64,000 nucleotides of DNA from Diabrotica undecimpunctata (GCF_040954645.1 NC_092803.1:8247230-8311229); one strand, 5' to 3'; numbered from the stretch's first letter, positions 42,961-54,690 are shown. Notes: generated from the sequence alone by a model not told the origin. Numbers and translations are program-made.

Positions 42961-44409
42961 AGACATTAGTTAAAGTGATTAAAGTAAAAAAAAATATTAA
43001 TATATCTGTTGATGTTATATCATTTTTGAATATTTTGAACATTTTCCTCTTCATTGACGTACAATACAAATTCGTAAACATTCTAAAGTGTTCCACCTCT
43101 ATGCCATTCCTTACAGAAAACAATTTGTAAGGCATCCACGGCAAGCGCGACCGAATGTGGCGACGTGTCTAATCCTGGCTGCAGTGGTCTCTTAAACGTT
43201 GATAAATCCAACGCGGAAAGCACATATCTTCTACGTTATTGCGACCACCATATTGCCCAGCGTTAGACTTATAACTGTAATAACGGGAATTAATTGAAGT
43301 GAGGGAGCTTTCTTCGGACCTTCTCGGCTATGTTTTAAGATAACTTCATTAGAGGTGAGTCAGCCCCTTACGAATGGTTCGGTAGGAACGAGACCATGGT
43401 GACAGTCATAAGCATTTAATATATTCGAGTGGAACTATATTGATGTCGCAGGAAAATAGGTTCGTCATGTTGTGTGAGTAATGACAACTAGAATTTCTAT
43501 GCAGAATCCTCCAGGCTTATTAATGGATATTCGAGGATACTCTTGTTACTATTGTTTTACTAAATCAACTGCAGAGAAACAAACTCAAAAGATATTTTAA
43601 TACTTAGTAATAAAGATTCGTAATAATTATTAAATATTTTATATTATTTCATACTATTATTAATATAAACAGACCTTGGATGCCACATATCGCACCTTGA
43701 AAACCATAGGGCAGTAACTGCAAAAATCATAATGTTGAGTTATGAGCGTTTCAATTTTTTTTTCAGTTAATATTATTTACTGTTATTCCAAAAATTAAGC
43801 TACTAACCTGGTATTTAGCATATATGTCTTTAATTTTGCATATTTTTATATGCAGTAAGGAGTATGTGAAATTTATTTCAGGAAATAGATATTTTAATAC
43901 TTAGTAATAAAGATTCGTAATAATTATTAAATATTTTATATTATTTCATACTATTATTAATATAAACAGACCTTGGATGCCACATATTATTTCAAAGCGT
44001 TCTATTTTCAATCGACAATTCGCAAACCTTGTTCTATCCAATTGTAAACAAGTTAGAAGTTTGTATTACAGTGAAAAGTGATATCTGTGTTTTTTTAGTA
44101 AAAATAATGATCTGAACCCCAGTTGGACCAGCACGGTTGAAGTTTAACACCACAGCAAATGAATGGGAAAAATGGAAACATGATATATCTACTGCTGGTT
44201 TTTACCCGTAGAGCTTTAGTGAATCTTAATATACTTAAAGGGCTACAGTATGCAGTTTTGTTATCTGTTTGTAAGCCTTCAATTACTACAAAAGTTATAA
44301 GAAGATTTTACATGATTAATTGTATATAAATATGTATGTGAACAAACACAAATGCGTAGAAAGTGCTTCCAAAGGTATTCATTTTTTAGTTAATTGTTAT
44401 TAGATTTAA
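42961..44409. other. Non-coding stretch with a 100-bp direct duplication
   Basis: No coding signal is seen. The only structure is the exact 100-bp direct repeat described separately. Confidence 0.45.
43591..43987. repeat. Exact 100-bp direct repeat separated by 197 bp
   Basis: Positions 43591-43690 (gatattttaatacttag...tgccacatat) are repeated without any mismatch at 43888-43987. The spacer contains no ORF. Exact identity in old AT-rich DNA implies a recent segmental duplication, a tiny LTR-like element or an assembly join. Confidence 0.9.
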
Positions 44410-44844
44410 TGGTTGTTATTCAATATGGTGATGAATCAAATAATTCACGAAGTAAGAAAACGACACGGATACTACATGGAAGCGCATAAAATCACGATAC
44501 TATGCTATGCCGATGATGCAGTACTAATTGCTGATAACGAAGATAACCTACAAAGGCAGCTCCACACCTTCAATATCACAGCAAACAAACTTAATATGAG
44601 AATATCAGTAGAAAAAACTAAATGTATAGTGATCAGTAAAGAGCCGCGTAGATGCAAACTAGAAATAGACGGCAAAATTGTAGAACAAGTAATGAAATTC
44701 AATTACCTAGGTGTAGAGATCACTAGTGACAGGGATATAAGAACAAAGACTACAAGGCAAGTATCAAAAGCGGCAAGAGTAAGTGGTTGCCTCCGAGAAA
44801 CCATATGGAGAAACAAATATCTGACCATGAAAAGCAAAATGAAA
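44410..44844 (+). pseudogene. RTE-like RT fragment, 5' part (before solo LTR)
   Basis: This open stretch of about 145 codons starts LLFNMVMNQIIHEVRKRHGY (motif B end), followed by ILCYADDAVLIADNEDNLQR (motif C, catalytic), KTKCIVISKEPRRCKLEIDG and FNYLGVEITSDRDIRTKTTR (thumb). It is a common insect RTE-like RT. It is 5'-truncated at 44410 and interrupted by the LTR at 44849. The C-terminal continuation is at 45268-45640. Confidence 0.85.
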
Positions 44845-44848
44845 GTAT

Positions 44849-45263
44849 TGTTACGATAAATATCATGGCCTAAAATAACCGTAAATATATTATGACTAAT
44901 TCTGTTTTGTTGTAGAAATTTCGGCGAAGGATCTAGACCCAAATTATGATGAATCATCCGACTAGAGGTGTCCAGGTAGGCCGATAAGACCGGTCTGAGC
45001 TTCTGGTTAGTTCGATGGGAGATCGCCGCCGTTCTCGAATAACAAGATTTCATATATAATAACGGAACTTTAATTGAAGAGAGTCAGTTAATTTTGAATC
45101 GCGCTCGCGATTTTAATTGTTACGTTCGCCTATATAAATTATGTATTATTCGTTAAATAAATTGATATAAGTTATGGTGCTTTTTAATAAATTAAAATAA
45201 GAACCTTTTAATAAAGACATTATAAATTAAATAAAGACATAGCAGTTAAATAAATTCACTACA
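44849..45263. mobile_element. Solo LTR (415 bp) with GTAT target-site duplication
   Basis: The segment starts TGTTACGATAAA and ends TTCACTACA, flanked by GTAT at 44845-44848 and 45264-45267. It splits an RTE-like RT whose thumb is on the left and whose C-terminal tail is on the right, which supports the boundaries independently. The TGTTACG start resembles the 633-bp solo LTR (TGTAACG), and the same 4-bp target was used. AATAAA-type strings in its 3' third could be its polyadenylation signals. No internal region is present. Confidence 0.8.
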
Positions 45264-45267
45264 GTAT

Positions 45268-45640
45268 AAAGACAAGGACCGATACAAGAAAGACGAAACA
45301 ACAAATCAACAATATCGAAATGAAAGTATTAAGATCAATAGCGGGCATATCATTAAGAGATAGACAAACCAACAGAAGTGTACGCGAACAATGCAAAATT
45401 CAAAATAATAACAGGTGGATAAAAATAAGAAAAAAAAAACTAGAACGAACATGTAAACCGAATGGGACCAGATAGATTAGCGAACATCTATAAAAACAAC
45501 AAGCCGTATAGCAGAAGACCCGTTGGAAGGCCGCCAAAAAGGTGGAAAGATAATGTACAGTCAACAACGACTGAAACAGAATAAGAGGCAGACAAACAGG
45601 AGTAATCCTAGTCGCGCGAAGAATAAGAAGAAGATTTAAT
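45268..45640 (+). pseudogene. RTE-like ORF2 C-terminal tail (after solo LTR)
   Basis: It reads TRTDTRKTKQQINNIEMKVL, RSIAGISLRDRQTNRSVREQ and RWIKIRKKKLERTCKPNGT. After slips it gives KNNKPYSRRPVGRPPKRWKD, the GRPPKRW.D tail motif of RTE-like proteins. A handful of residues expected between thumb and tail are missing at the LTR site or were lost earlier. Stops in the distal part make it dead. Confidence 0.8.
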
Positions 45641-46205
45641 GGGGAAATGAGTCTTGGACCATTTCTTCTCCTAAATCTTTAGATTTATAATCGTTTGCTA
45701 TGTTCTCACATTTTTAGCCAGATATTAGTTTTTAGAATTTACAATTACTTTGGCAAGCTACATGTTACGCCCTTCCTGTGACGTACGATCTCTGCCTTGT
45801 TTGGTTTTTCTAAATCAGTTGCGCTGCCTGTGTCATTAAGTAAGCTCAAACGCTATGATAATTATAATATTGTACATATTTATATGTTCTTATTTCGTTA
45901 ACAACATAACACAACGAGGAAGATTTGATAAAGTAGCACACGACAAAAACTACTTCACAAAACGAAGCTGTATTTATGTAATTAAAAAAATCTTGTGCTT
46001 AGTTCGTTAAAATATATAGGAAGGTAGTTAAATGGAGGAGAAATCAAGTATCAGAGTCTCATACTAGATGCCAAGCTTTGTTGAAACAAAAATGAATAAG
46101 TATATATAATTCCACAGAGAAGAAAAAAAGATAAAGAACTAAAGATTTTTATACATTGCAGGAAAGAGTTCGCATTATCATCATCATCATCATTATTATC
46201 ATCGG
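45641..46205. other. Non-coding stretch with short ATC microsatellite
   Basis: The only structure is an (ATC)n-rich tract at about 46173-46203 (atcatcatcatcatcatt). The remainder is plain AT-rich DNA. Confidence 0.5.
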
Positions 46206-46209
46206 ATCT

Positions 46210-47110
46210 ACAACTCTATTATTGTTTTCTTTCATTTTTGCCGGTCTTGTACAGTTATCTCTCACTGTTAACCTCTCTGCTTCTGTACACCTCCTCAAGT
46301 TGGAGTATTCGTGATTCTAAGTATACTCTTTCTTCTCCAGAGTTTTGTCGTTTATGCCCTAATTCTATTTTAGTACTACATACCTGTTCTCTTCTGTAGG
46401 TTTTGTTAGAAACTCAAATCCTTTATTGGCTTTCTGCTATACGCTTCGTTCACATGCCTGGTGGAACCACTGTTTTTCCTTATCTTTTCTTATTTTCTAT
46501 GGTTTCCGCCTATGTTTCGTCCTTTTTGCCATTTTTGGTCTATGGTCAGGTCTGAATTTGATACTTCTTTCTTCTGATACTACCTGGAATTTCTTTTGTA
46601 TCTTTAATTGATATATCTGTTCCTTATCAGGCAGATCGATACTTTAAACGTGCCACCTACTATACAGTTGGCTCTATTTTGACCACCTCATGGTACTCAT
46701 CTTTTTCCTACCAGGAAGTTGTCCGAGTCACTTTCAGCTCGTGGTATGCTCTGTGTATGCTTAATAGAGATTTCTACAGGTAATCTGTAAGCTTGCTAGA
46801 GTGCAGTCCATCAATAAGTAGATGGCCAATCTGGTTGCATGTCATTCGGTCATGGAAGACCCAGGTTATGTTATGTATAAATTCTCTTTGGAAGTATTTG
46901 GTTGTTACTACCAAATTTTTGGCTAAAGCAAACTCAGCCAATCCTGATCCACTATGTTTAGTGGTACCATGGAAGCTATGGGTGCCAATCAATGCTTTTA
47001 GATGCTCCTTTTTGTCTAATTTGGCATTGAAGTCACCCATCATAATTTTGACGTCATGTTTGTTATATAATAGGGAGTGCCGGCCATAAGTTACCACTTA
47101 TAGAGATAAG
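46210..47110 (-). pseudogene. RTE-type endonuclease and linker fragment
   Basis: On the minus strand a 107-codon open stretch (47097-46774) shows the APE-type endonuclease domain: KIMMGDFNAKLDKKEH (GDFNAKL, metal-binding Asn), GLAEFALAKNLVVTTKYFQ, then FIHNITWVFHDRMTCNQIGH and LLID, matching the TW.SPDG...NQIDHVLID motif. Toward 46210 the linker before the RT can be followed across stops (KQWFHQACERS, KGFEFLTKPTEENRYV). The RT is absent. Endonuclease motifs of this kind belong to RTE-like ORF2. Confidence 0.75.
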
Positions 47111-47889
47111 GTTTGGTAGATTTTAGCAACTTACGCATGTCCTCTTGCAATGACAATTTAGACCTACTGTACGTTTTAATATAGAATATATTAAAATGAT
47201 ATTGCCAGTATTTTTAAGGTATGTTCAACGGACGAGATAGTTTATTTTGTTGCATGAAATCAACGTTTCTTGAAGAGTTTAGGACAAACAAAGATAGAAT
47301 ATGATTCGTCTGTAATAGTTCCAAACAATCCCAAATACACAACAATGACAGGGATGTAAAACTTTCCTGTTTTAACAGCATAAAGAAGCTGAATGAATAA
47401 AATTAACAATTAATGACTAAAAACAGTCGATTTGGATGTAATAACCTATAACAGAATCGAGTAGTTATCGGATCATTAAAAGGAACGTTCTGGATCACTT
47501 CTAAACTTCATCGAAGGACAAACTACACTAGACCAGAGCTTTTAAAGTTTTCCATGCGGGCCAGGCTTTTATCTAGTTGAGAGTAAGCTTTTTTGACAAC
47601 TCAATTTGCAGCTTTGCCATAGAACGACTCAAGATTACTTCAACTTTTTGGTGAACGGCTTAAAAGGTGGCTCTTCCTGGCCGCTGGCGTAAATCCTCTC
47701 ATTAAATTGGTAATAGTGATTCTTCAAGTAAAGAATGATCTTGTCGTTTTAACAAATTTTTAATTAAGAACAAATTTAAAGAGCGTAAAATATAATATAA
47801 AAACTTTATTTTCGTGTTTGATGAGCAAAATTCAGATAGCACATCAACATAAATCATATAACGAAAGAATCATACATAGTTTTATACAA
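47111..47889. other. Non-coding stretch, nothing supported
   Basis: No coding or repeat signal that I can support. It may contain more of the mariner relic that follows, too eroded to recognise. Confidence 0.4.
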
Positions 47890-47894
47890 AGGTA

Positions 47895-48115
47895 ATTTAA
47901 ATATGTCTTACACGACTTGTACTTTTTGTCCGACTGAAAATGATTACCTTGTAACACCTTCTTTAAATGGCTCAAACATGTGAAAATCGTAAGGCTATAA
48001 ATCGGCAGTGTAGGGTGGATGCTCTAATATAGTCCATTTCTTTCGTTGCAGATTTTCTTTCACAACTTTAGCAATACGAGGTCGAACATTGTCGTACATC
48101 TTATAGGTTGATGAA
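47895..48115 (-). pseudogene. Mariner-like transposase C-terminal fragment
   Basis: The minus strand reads YDNVRPRIAKVVKENLQRKK, WTILEHPPYTADL, a stop, then PYDFHMFEPFKEGVT. The family pattern is the DNARPH..K...L motif (second catalytic Asp) and HPPYSPDLAPSDYHLF (third catalytic residue). One stop replaces the Ala of DLAP, and residues are otherwise well kept over about 50 codons. Both ends are lost. Confidence 0.8.
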
Positions 48116-48177
48116 GCTTATTTACAATGTAAATCTGTGTTGAAATAATGGCATTACACAAATCCAGATCTTCAGAT

Positions 48178-48180
<3 letters not shown>

Positions 48181-48269
<89 letters not shown>
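48181..48269. repeat. (TA)n microsatellite, 89 bp
   Basis: Perfect TA dinucleotide run. The Ile-Tyr ORF over it on the minus strand is an artefact. Confidence 0.98.
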
Positions 48270-48271
<2 letters not shown>

Positions 48272-48434
48272 AAGCAATTGTGTGTTTTAGCCGACAATAT
48301 TAAGATTTTAAGAATGTTTTTCGATAAAAACGTATGGTGGAAAATGTATAATAAGCACTTAAAAAATCCTGACAGACTGGTCTTAATCCATGCACAATTT
48401 GTATAAAAATCATTGTGGATCATATTCTAAATGT

Positions 48435-48565
48435 CTTTACATTTATAACTCACTTATTCTATCAACACTTGATTATGGATCAATCATTTGGTCTTGTGCC
48501 AAGAAGCATGGAAATACGATTTTGAAAACGATTTCCGTAGTGAAAGTCGAAACGTCAAAATAACT
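48435..48565 (+). pseudogene. Jockey-like RT C-terminal scrap
   Basis: The frame SLILSTLDYGSIIWSCAKKH, followed by ILKTISVVKVETSK, matches the conserved (Y)KSLVLS.LDYGS..W stretch of jockey/CR1-like ORF2 after the thumb. It is about 40 codons long and flanked by unrelated sequence. Confidence 0.55.
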
Positions 48566-49940
48566 TTATTTTAATGTAAAATTGTGGCTTATTCCAAGTA
48601 AAATTGTCCTAAATACAATTTGAAACTTAAAAAAAAAGTTGTACATGAACGTTTTTTCTTAAGATACTATAAGTTAGCTCTTCTTGAAATTATAAAATAA
48701 ATATATAGATTTATTTACTAAATGTAAAAGACAAAAAACAAACAACATTAAACAAATTATTTTGTTTTGAAAATCAACTTTCATACCTTGAAAAATCCGC
48801 CTATACGATTGCCTTTGTGCCAAGAAGTAAGAAACTCACAACATATTTCCTGTAGGATACAAGAAAGTTTACGTATTCCTCTAATTAATTACTTATACAA
48901 AAAAATACATTGACAATAGAAAATCGTTAGACAAAAAGTATTTTCCAACTTTGGACATCAGTGGAATTATTTACAGAACCTCAATAATTAATTACTTAGT
49001 GACTTTTTGTGATTTCCTACTGCTTTTTCAATTCCCTACTCATACCTTGCTGTTTTTGGTCACTTTTTTTTTATATACTACTTACACAATGAGATACTTT
49101 GTAACATTTTTTTTAATTAATATATTAAATTAATTTTAATTCCTTTTACTCATGTGGATGATAGTTGATAGTCGTGTTTACGATCAGAAATTTTTATTGG
49201 GAAACTACCGAAATATGACTGAAGAATCTACCTAAGTATTTATTTAAAGACGCCGGTCTGGCGAATCCTTAGTTAATCCTTTTCCGGGTCCTTTGTCATA
49301 AATTCGGTAATTGTCGTCGAACGCCCGTTGTAATGTTTTTCGGGAAAAACCTAATCTAGGAGATTTGATATTCCATCACGTTTGTAGGTAGAAGTATACC
49401 GTTATGTTCAATGTTAATTAGAACCTTATCTTCTTAGAAATAGATACAGGCTGGCCTATCATTTTTGGGGGGAAGATACCCTCACCTTTTCTTGGGTAGC
49501 TTGGTAAAATTTTAGAGGAACCAAGTCACTTATCGGTGGGCATTCGTCGAGTTAAGACGCCTAACTCACATTATCGTATCTGCTACCTTACCGTCTCTGT
49601 GCATTTTCGTTATAAGTGTGTATACACTTGTTTATTAGAGTTTTTTTCATCTTACACTATATTAGTTTAAGTATAGTTGTAAAGCACCTTTAAGGGTAAT
49701 TAAATTCAGTGTTTAATACCAGTACAGTATTAACTTCAGTGACTTAATGCAGCAGTCGCCAAGAATTACTGTTAGTTAACATAATTTTAATATCTCCACC
49801 TATCTGGGCAAGTAACATGGTATAGCATCATATCATCTTCCATTATCTGGACGTATCTAACGTTCATACATGTCTTCAAATGTAGTTGAGAGTAGCTACT
49901 GAATTTTGCAGTCAATTAAAGAACATTCTATATTTTTTTT
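48566..49940. other. Non-coding stretch, nothing supported
   Basis: AT-rich with small chance ORFs only. No repeat partner or coding motif was recognised. Confidence 0.45.
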
Positions 49941-50690
49941 TGTTACGAATCAAATAATCGACTTAACCAAGTGCGGTTTGGTTAAATTTTTATGTTTTCA
50001 CTTCAGTACCTTTTTTGTATTTTTGTAAATTTAAATTTTATTAATTTTTGTTATCTTTGGTGTTTGTTATAATTTTTTATTCATTTTTTTTTGCTGTAAT
50101 ATCTCGAGATACGCCAAAACTTTATTTGTGCATGATTGTGTTATACTTATATCTTTGTAAAGGTATTTTCTAATTATATTTCTGCTATTTTTTATATGTA
50201 TACCTACCACCATTTCATAGTTGTTTGTGTATTTTTATTACTTGTGTTGCATTCAGCAGCGTCATAATTTTGTTGTGGAATATATTGTTATTGTTTTATG
50301 TATGTATTTTATTTGTCGACTCCTAACAAAGTTCCCTGATATAACCATAACTCTGAATATTTGCTTTTTACCTTTAAATATAACTATACCTTTGACCAGT
50401 AGAAAGATCAGGCTGATTAAGTTTCGTAAGTAAGTAAGTGTAATACCTTATATATTTATGTTTTGTTTATGTAGAGTGTTGACCAAATTTATTCAATAAT
50501 TAACTGTGATATCTTTTCTTGGGTTTGATCTCTGAACCTAAATATCTTTCCTTATCTCTTTTCTTTTCTAAGGTTTCTTAATTTTCTCCTTGAACCCCAA
50601 AAAATTAAGTGGCGCCCTGTTCCCTATCTTATCTTATCTTTGGTAATTTTACCCATCTATCTTTTTGTTCATTTCTGTGTCTTTTCCAAT
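49941..50690 (+). repeat. Interspersed LTR-like repeat, copy B
   Basis: The segment starts TGTTACGAATC, the same TGTTACG opening as the 415-bp solo LTR. It aligns on the opposite strand with copy A at 34985-35830. Near its 3' end is aagtggcgccctgttccc (50610-50628), which looks like an LTR end followed by a TGGCGCCC primer binding site. That would make 49941 to about 50610 an LTR of about 670 bp and the rest the leader. No ORF of note is present. The element name is unknown. Confidence 0.65.
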
Positions 50691-51334
50691 AGCTCTTATC
50701 GTATATTTACTTATTTCGTCCGTTGGACCCATTCCTGGTTTCAAAAGCTAGTTTCGAACCCACGACTCGCTCTCCACCAACCATCTGGCTGCCGTCCGCA
50801 GTGTCTCCATTGGTGACCTTTCTAGCACCATCCAAAAAAGGTTTCCGAGGTTACAACTTTACTTTGAAATTAACAGTTGAGACAATACGCCCAATAAAAA
50901 TGGGAATATGAGCAAAACATCAAATTTAAAATGATAAAGGTAATTGTAACAGGTTGTAACAAAGTTTCGTCAAAAAGGTTTTAGAATGACTACTTTTAAG
51001 GGAAATGCAGTAACGGGCGCTGGTCACTATAGGCAGTTTCCAACCGTTGTGCTAGTGAAAAGCCGGTGACTTAAGGCACAATAATCTGCGCAAGAGGACG
51101 CAAGTTTATTATAATTATCATTTGCTCTGGAATATTGTAGCGATCCAAAGAACCTATATATATTTTTATTCCATTTAATTCAGAAAGCAATAATTTTTAT
51201 GCTCTTCTGGTATAACTTATTCTGTCTTGAAAGTATGTCTAGTTATTAAAATATTATGTTGATTGTCGATTTTTGAGAGATGACACAAGCGTCTTTTAGG
51301 ACCTCTTTCGATTGGTCGGATTTGATCATACGAT
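50691..51334. other. Non-coding stretch; possible tRNA-derived SINE trace
   Basis: On the minus strand near 50745-50765, gtgggttcgaaactagc resembles a pol III B box (GGTTCGAANC), but I could not place a convincing A box. It may be part of the leader of the adjoining LTR-like repeat. Nothing else is supported. Confidence 0.25.
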
Positions 51335-51338
51335 TTAA

Positions 51339-51662
51339 CCCTTAGTCTCCCACGACGTTTAGATTTTTTTTGACAGTTACTTCCCAACGTCCCGTATTTT
51401 TAAGTCCGCCTTATATTATTGGTCATAAATTTTTATAATAAGCTAAAAGCATTGTTTATCGCGGACGATTCTTTTGAGTATCTACAAATCTTATCGTGTA
51501 CTTAAAACAAAATAGTTTGATAACATTTGGAGTTTTAAACATCAGCTAAAAACTATGGTTGTGGGTGCAATTTTATGTGGTAAGTATTATTAAATTGTAT
51601 GCTTGGGATATAAGAGTACCAGAATTTGATGGTACTTTAAAGTACCGTCGGGAGACTAAGGG
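51339..51662. mobile_element. piggyBac-like MITE with TTAA target-site duplication (324 bp)
   Basis: The termini are inverted repeats: CCCTTAGTCTCCCACGACG on the left and, reverse-complemented, CCCTTAGTCTCCCGACGG on the right. They are identical over the first 13 bp and then offset by two bases. TTAA lies directly outside both ends (51335-51338 and 51663-51666). CCC(T/A)-type termini with TTAA duplications are the signature of piggyBac-superfamily elements. The interior has no ORF, so the element is non-autonomous. Confidence 0.9.
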
Positions 51663-51666
51663 TTAA

Positions 51667-52764
51667 GCTGTGGTGTATTCGGCGGTGATATTCCAGGTTT
51701 CCAACAAATACGCGTCCTTTTCTGTTTGTAACCACCAATTAGTTCACATGTTGTGTTTCGAAACATATTGTGTCTCGAAAATGTCCGTCAGGTAAGCGTA
51801 ATAATTTTTGTAAAAGTTATCTATCAGTTTTGGTGTAAATAGGGTATTCTTCTTCTTTCACTTATTTGCAGAAGGAAAAATAGTAATCTTTCTTTGCAAA
51901 TATTTATATATTATACTAATTTGTTCGTCTTCAGTGCCATTGGTCTTCCAATTTTAATTTTTTGTCTCTGTTAGAATGAAAAGAGGTAGTTACTCAGTAC
52001 TCCTAGTTCTTGTTTCTTCTGGTGGACTACAGAGGACGTATGGATGGCTTGTGACTTATGAATTTCTAAAGTGGATTAAGGATGATTGGAGCTCCTTTGC
52101 CGAGCTGTTTGCAAAAACTAAAGTTTCTAAATTTAATAGTAAATTAAGTAATTTTTTTTATTCCGAAAATTTATGGGTTTGCACTTGTATTATTCTTGAA
52201 GTCACCGATAAAAGTGCTGGGGTGAGTGTTTCGCATTTAATCCCATGTACGTACCATATAGTTGCTGACGTATAAAAGAGACTCTCAAAACTATAAAATT
52301 GCTCAAGCAATTCTTCACAACTGGCCTACTTTTCTATCCGATATCTCCACAATTTCCGATTATACCCTTTTCTGTTTCTATTTATATCATTGTTTATCCA
52401 CCCGAAAATAGTATTTTCCACACAGCGAAGGATTCCTTAAACAGGATGCCGGGCCACCCTCCAGTTTCTCATAAAAATCGCTTTTCTCAAATTTAACGTG
52501 CCGGCCCGCCTTAGCGTGATCGAGGAAATTCAAGAAGTGACAATTTACACTCGAAGGGTCAGTTTGACACGCGGGGATTCTTGGGATATTCAATTTCTTA
52601 CGCATTCTCAAACGTAAATTTGTCCCAGAGATAAATCATCAGTGGCGGGTCACTAAATGAAGCAGCAACTTTAATATTACTATTTTTTTTTTATTTTGTA
52701 AACCATTTATTATTACCAAAATCCATGCTCCGCACATACAAAAAATAGTAAAAATTTTGGAGTT
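51667..52764. other. Non-coding stretch with a GC-richer block at 52400-52620
   Basis: A 99-codon plus ORF at 51976-52275 has no domain. The block 52400-52620 is noticeably more complex and GC-rich (ccgggccaccctccag, gtgccggcccgcc) and could be a conserved regulatory element. No gene is supported. Confidence 0.35.
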
Positions 52765-52965
52765 TTTCGTTTTCTTCTTCTTCTAGTGCACTCCATTACT
52801 GAAGATTTGCGATCAATACATTAAAATGGTCTCTATTTTGTGCCACTCTTAGTAATTGTTGAACGTTCATGCCCGTCCAAGTTCTGATGCCCATCCAAGT
52901 TCATGACATGGCTCTTTTGCCGACTCCTCTTCGGCCCTCTATCTTCCTTTCAAGTAGTCGTTTTT
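52765..52965 (-). pseudogene. RTE-like ORF2 C-terminal tail
   Basis: A single minus-strand frame with two stops reads RLLERKIEGRRGVGKRAMS, stop, TWMGIRTWTGMNVQQLLRVA, QNRDHFNVLIANLQ, stop, WSALEEEE. The GRRG.GR..MSW, I..WTG, LLR.A..R..F...IANLQ and closing poly-Glu order is the standard 3' tail of an insect RTE-like family. It differs from the tails at 13.2, 30.2 and 63.8 kb, so at least two subfamilies are present. Confidence 0.75.
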
Positions 52966-54436
52966 TTTCGTATTTTTTGTTTTAATAACATTAAATTAGT
53001 GGTCTTCTTTAGTTTACGATACACACTTTGAACGTATTTTGCGTTGTTCTTTCCCACAATTCCATTTAGTATGTCTATATAGTTATCGACATTATTTTAC
53101 ATAGTAGCAGCTTATTTTCTGTTAAAAAATCTACCTGCTTATTAAGCAATACAGATTTATTATCTTGTATCCTGAGTATTTACCTTGTAAAATAATGTTT
53201 TATTTTCAGATTCAAAATCAGTTTTAATCTAGATAAATGCAGCAATACTTTATGTCAGCTTTTTTCAGTATTAATCTTTTTTTGTAGATTGCATTTTTTC
53301 TTATAAGCCGTCTGTTCTACCACAGTCGTACTATTAACTGCTCAACAAATCCTAGAGACTTCAGTTGATATGCTATTTATAAGCTTTCCTCCACAAACCA
53401 TTTATTTGTAACCGATAAATCAGGTCTCTTAGATCAAAGCGACATCTTACCTTCTAATAGCAACAGTAAGTTTTGCCGAAGCTACCGTACTCTGCTGAAG
53501 TCATTGGTACCTATTTGGGACAGAGGCGGAGCCTACGACGGCTGTGCGTCAATGTTTTGCCAAGGCCATAATCCTGCAGGCTTCGACTGAGGTCTCTTTG
53601 GCGACGTTTTTTTCCTGGGGCATGCTTCCCATGAGATGATTCACCTAGAGATCGGGTATTACAGTATGATGATTCAATCGTGTTCAAGCTGTCTGGACAC
53701 GATTGAACGAGGGGTATTTGTGCATATAACCATGTGTATTTTGTGTTTGTGAGTATATGGGTGACTGAGTGTGTCATGTACAATAAACAAATCTGCAATT
53801 TGCCCACCCAGTCTATCCTGTGCGAAGTACTGTAGAGTTCAGGCTCTGACCTGCACGGATTTGTGGATTATCCCTTGTTTGTGTGTGTTTTTATAGTTTC
53901 GGGTTTGCCCTAGCTGCGGTAATAATATTGTATTCTCTGCATTTTGTTGCCGAATTCTTAAGGCTTGTTGTCGAATTCCGATGTTCATGCAAGATTAGCC
54001 CTAGTTATGAATTCATTATATAGTTTCTGGAAGATATGTGTTTGCTAGTAGACAACGGAATCAAGCAATTAAGTCTTTGTGGGAAGTCATGATTCTTATG
54101 GACACAAAGCGATGCCAAGATGCGGTAATTAGAAATTGGGGCACATGGCACGTCCCGCTTATTTGTTAACCATGGGGGTAGCAAAAAAAAATTGGAAGAA
54201 AATAATTATGAGATACATTGAACATGCTTCACGCTCATCAATTAAAACCGAGTGTTAAATTTTTCACATACTAAAAACAATGTTATATAATTTGCGCTGT
54301 ATCAATTCCTATAATTCTTAACCTTAATATTAAAAATCATTGCCTTAATCCAACCCTTAGTAATAATTCCTACTCCCACTCTAACCACACCCTTAAGAAA
54401 TACAGACATACATTATAAAATAAAAAATATAACTCT
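52966..54436. other. Non-coding stretch with one strong hairpin
   Basis: The hairpin at 53673-53707 is listed separately. The 98-codon minus ORF at 53511-53807 spans it and has no recognised domain. No other structure is supported. Confidence 0.4.
53673..53707. repeat. Perfect 11-bp inverted repeat (hairpin)
   Basis: ttcaatcgtgt (53673-53683) and acacgattgaa (53697-53707) are exact reverse complements around a 13-nt loop. It may be a transcription-terminator-like or protein-binding palindrome, or part of an old element end. Confidence 0.8.
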
Positions 54437-54690
54437 TTTCTCTAGGTGTTCGTTGAAGACGCATGCCCACACGTCTCTCTGATCTTCGCCTTCGTTGGTA
54501 ATAGAAGTGTTTTATTGATCACGCTTTGCTGTTGACTCGCATTTACAATAGACGCAAATGTGCTCTTTCTCTGATCGTGGTGATCATACTGAAAAGTCGC
54601 TTTCGCTCCGGGCTCCCCTCTTTCCTAGGTGTGTTCGTTCAAGACGGACGTTTTCACACCTCTCTGAATTTTGTTCCAAACTAGATAAAA
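54437..54690 (+). repeat. Diverged direct duplication, about 185-bp offset
   Basis: The block tctctaggtgttcgttgaag...acacgtctctctga at 54440-54485 recurs in altered form at about 54622-54670 (cctaggtgtgttcgttcaag...cacacctctctga). Divergence is high, so it is an old tandem duplication or two copies of a short repeat. Confidence 0.5.

Noticed and set aside
48172..48423. 83-codon minus-strand ORF with a long Ile-Tyr run
   Set aside because: It is translation of the (TA)n microsatellite.
50740..50770. tRNA gene or tRNA-derived SINE
   Set aside because: Only a B-box-like ggttcgaaac is present. No A box at the right distance and no cloverleaf could be formed, so it is kept as a remark only.
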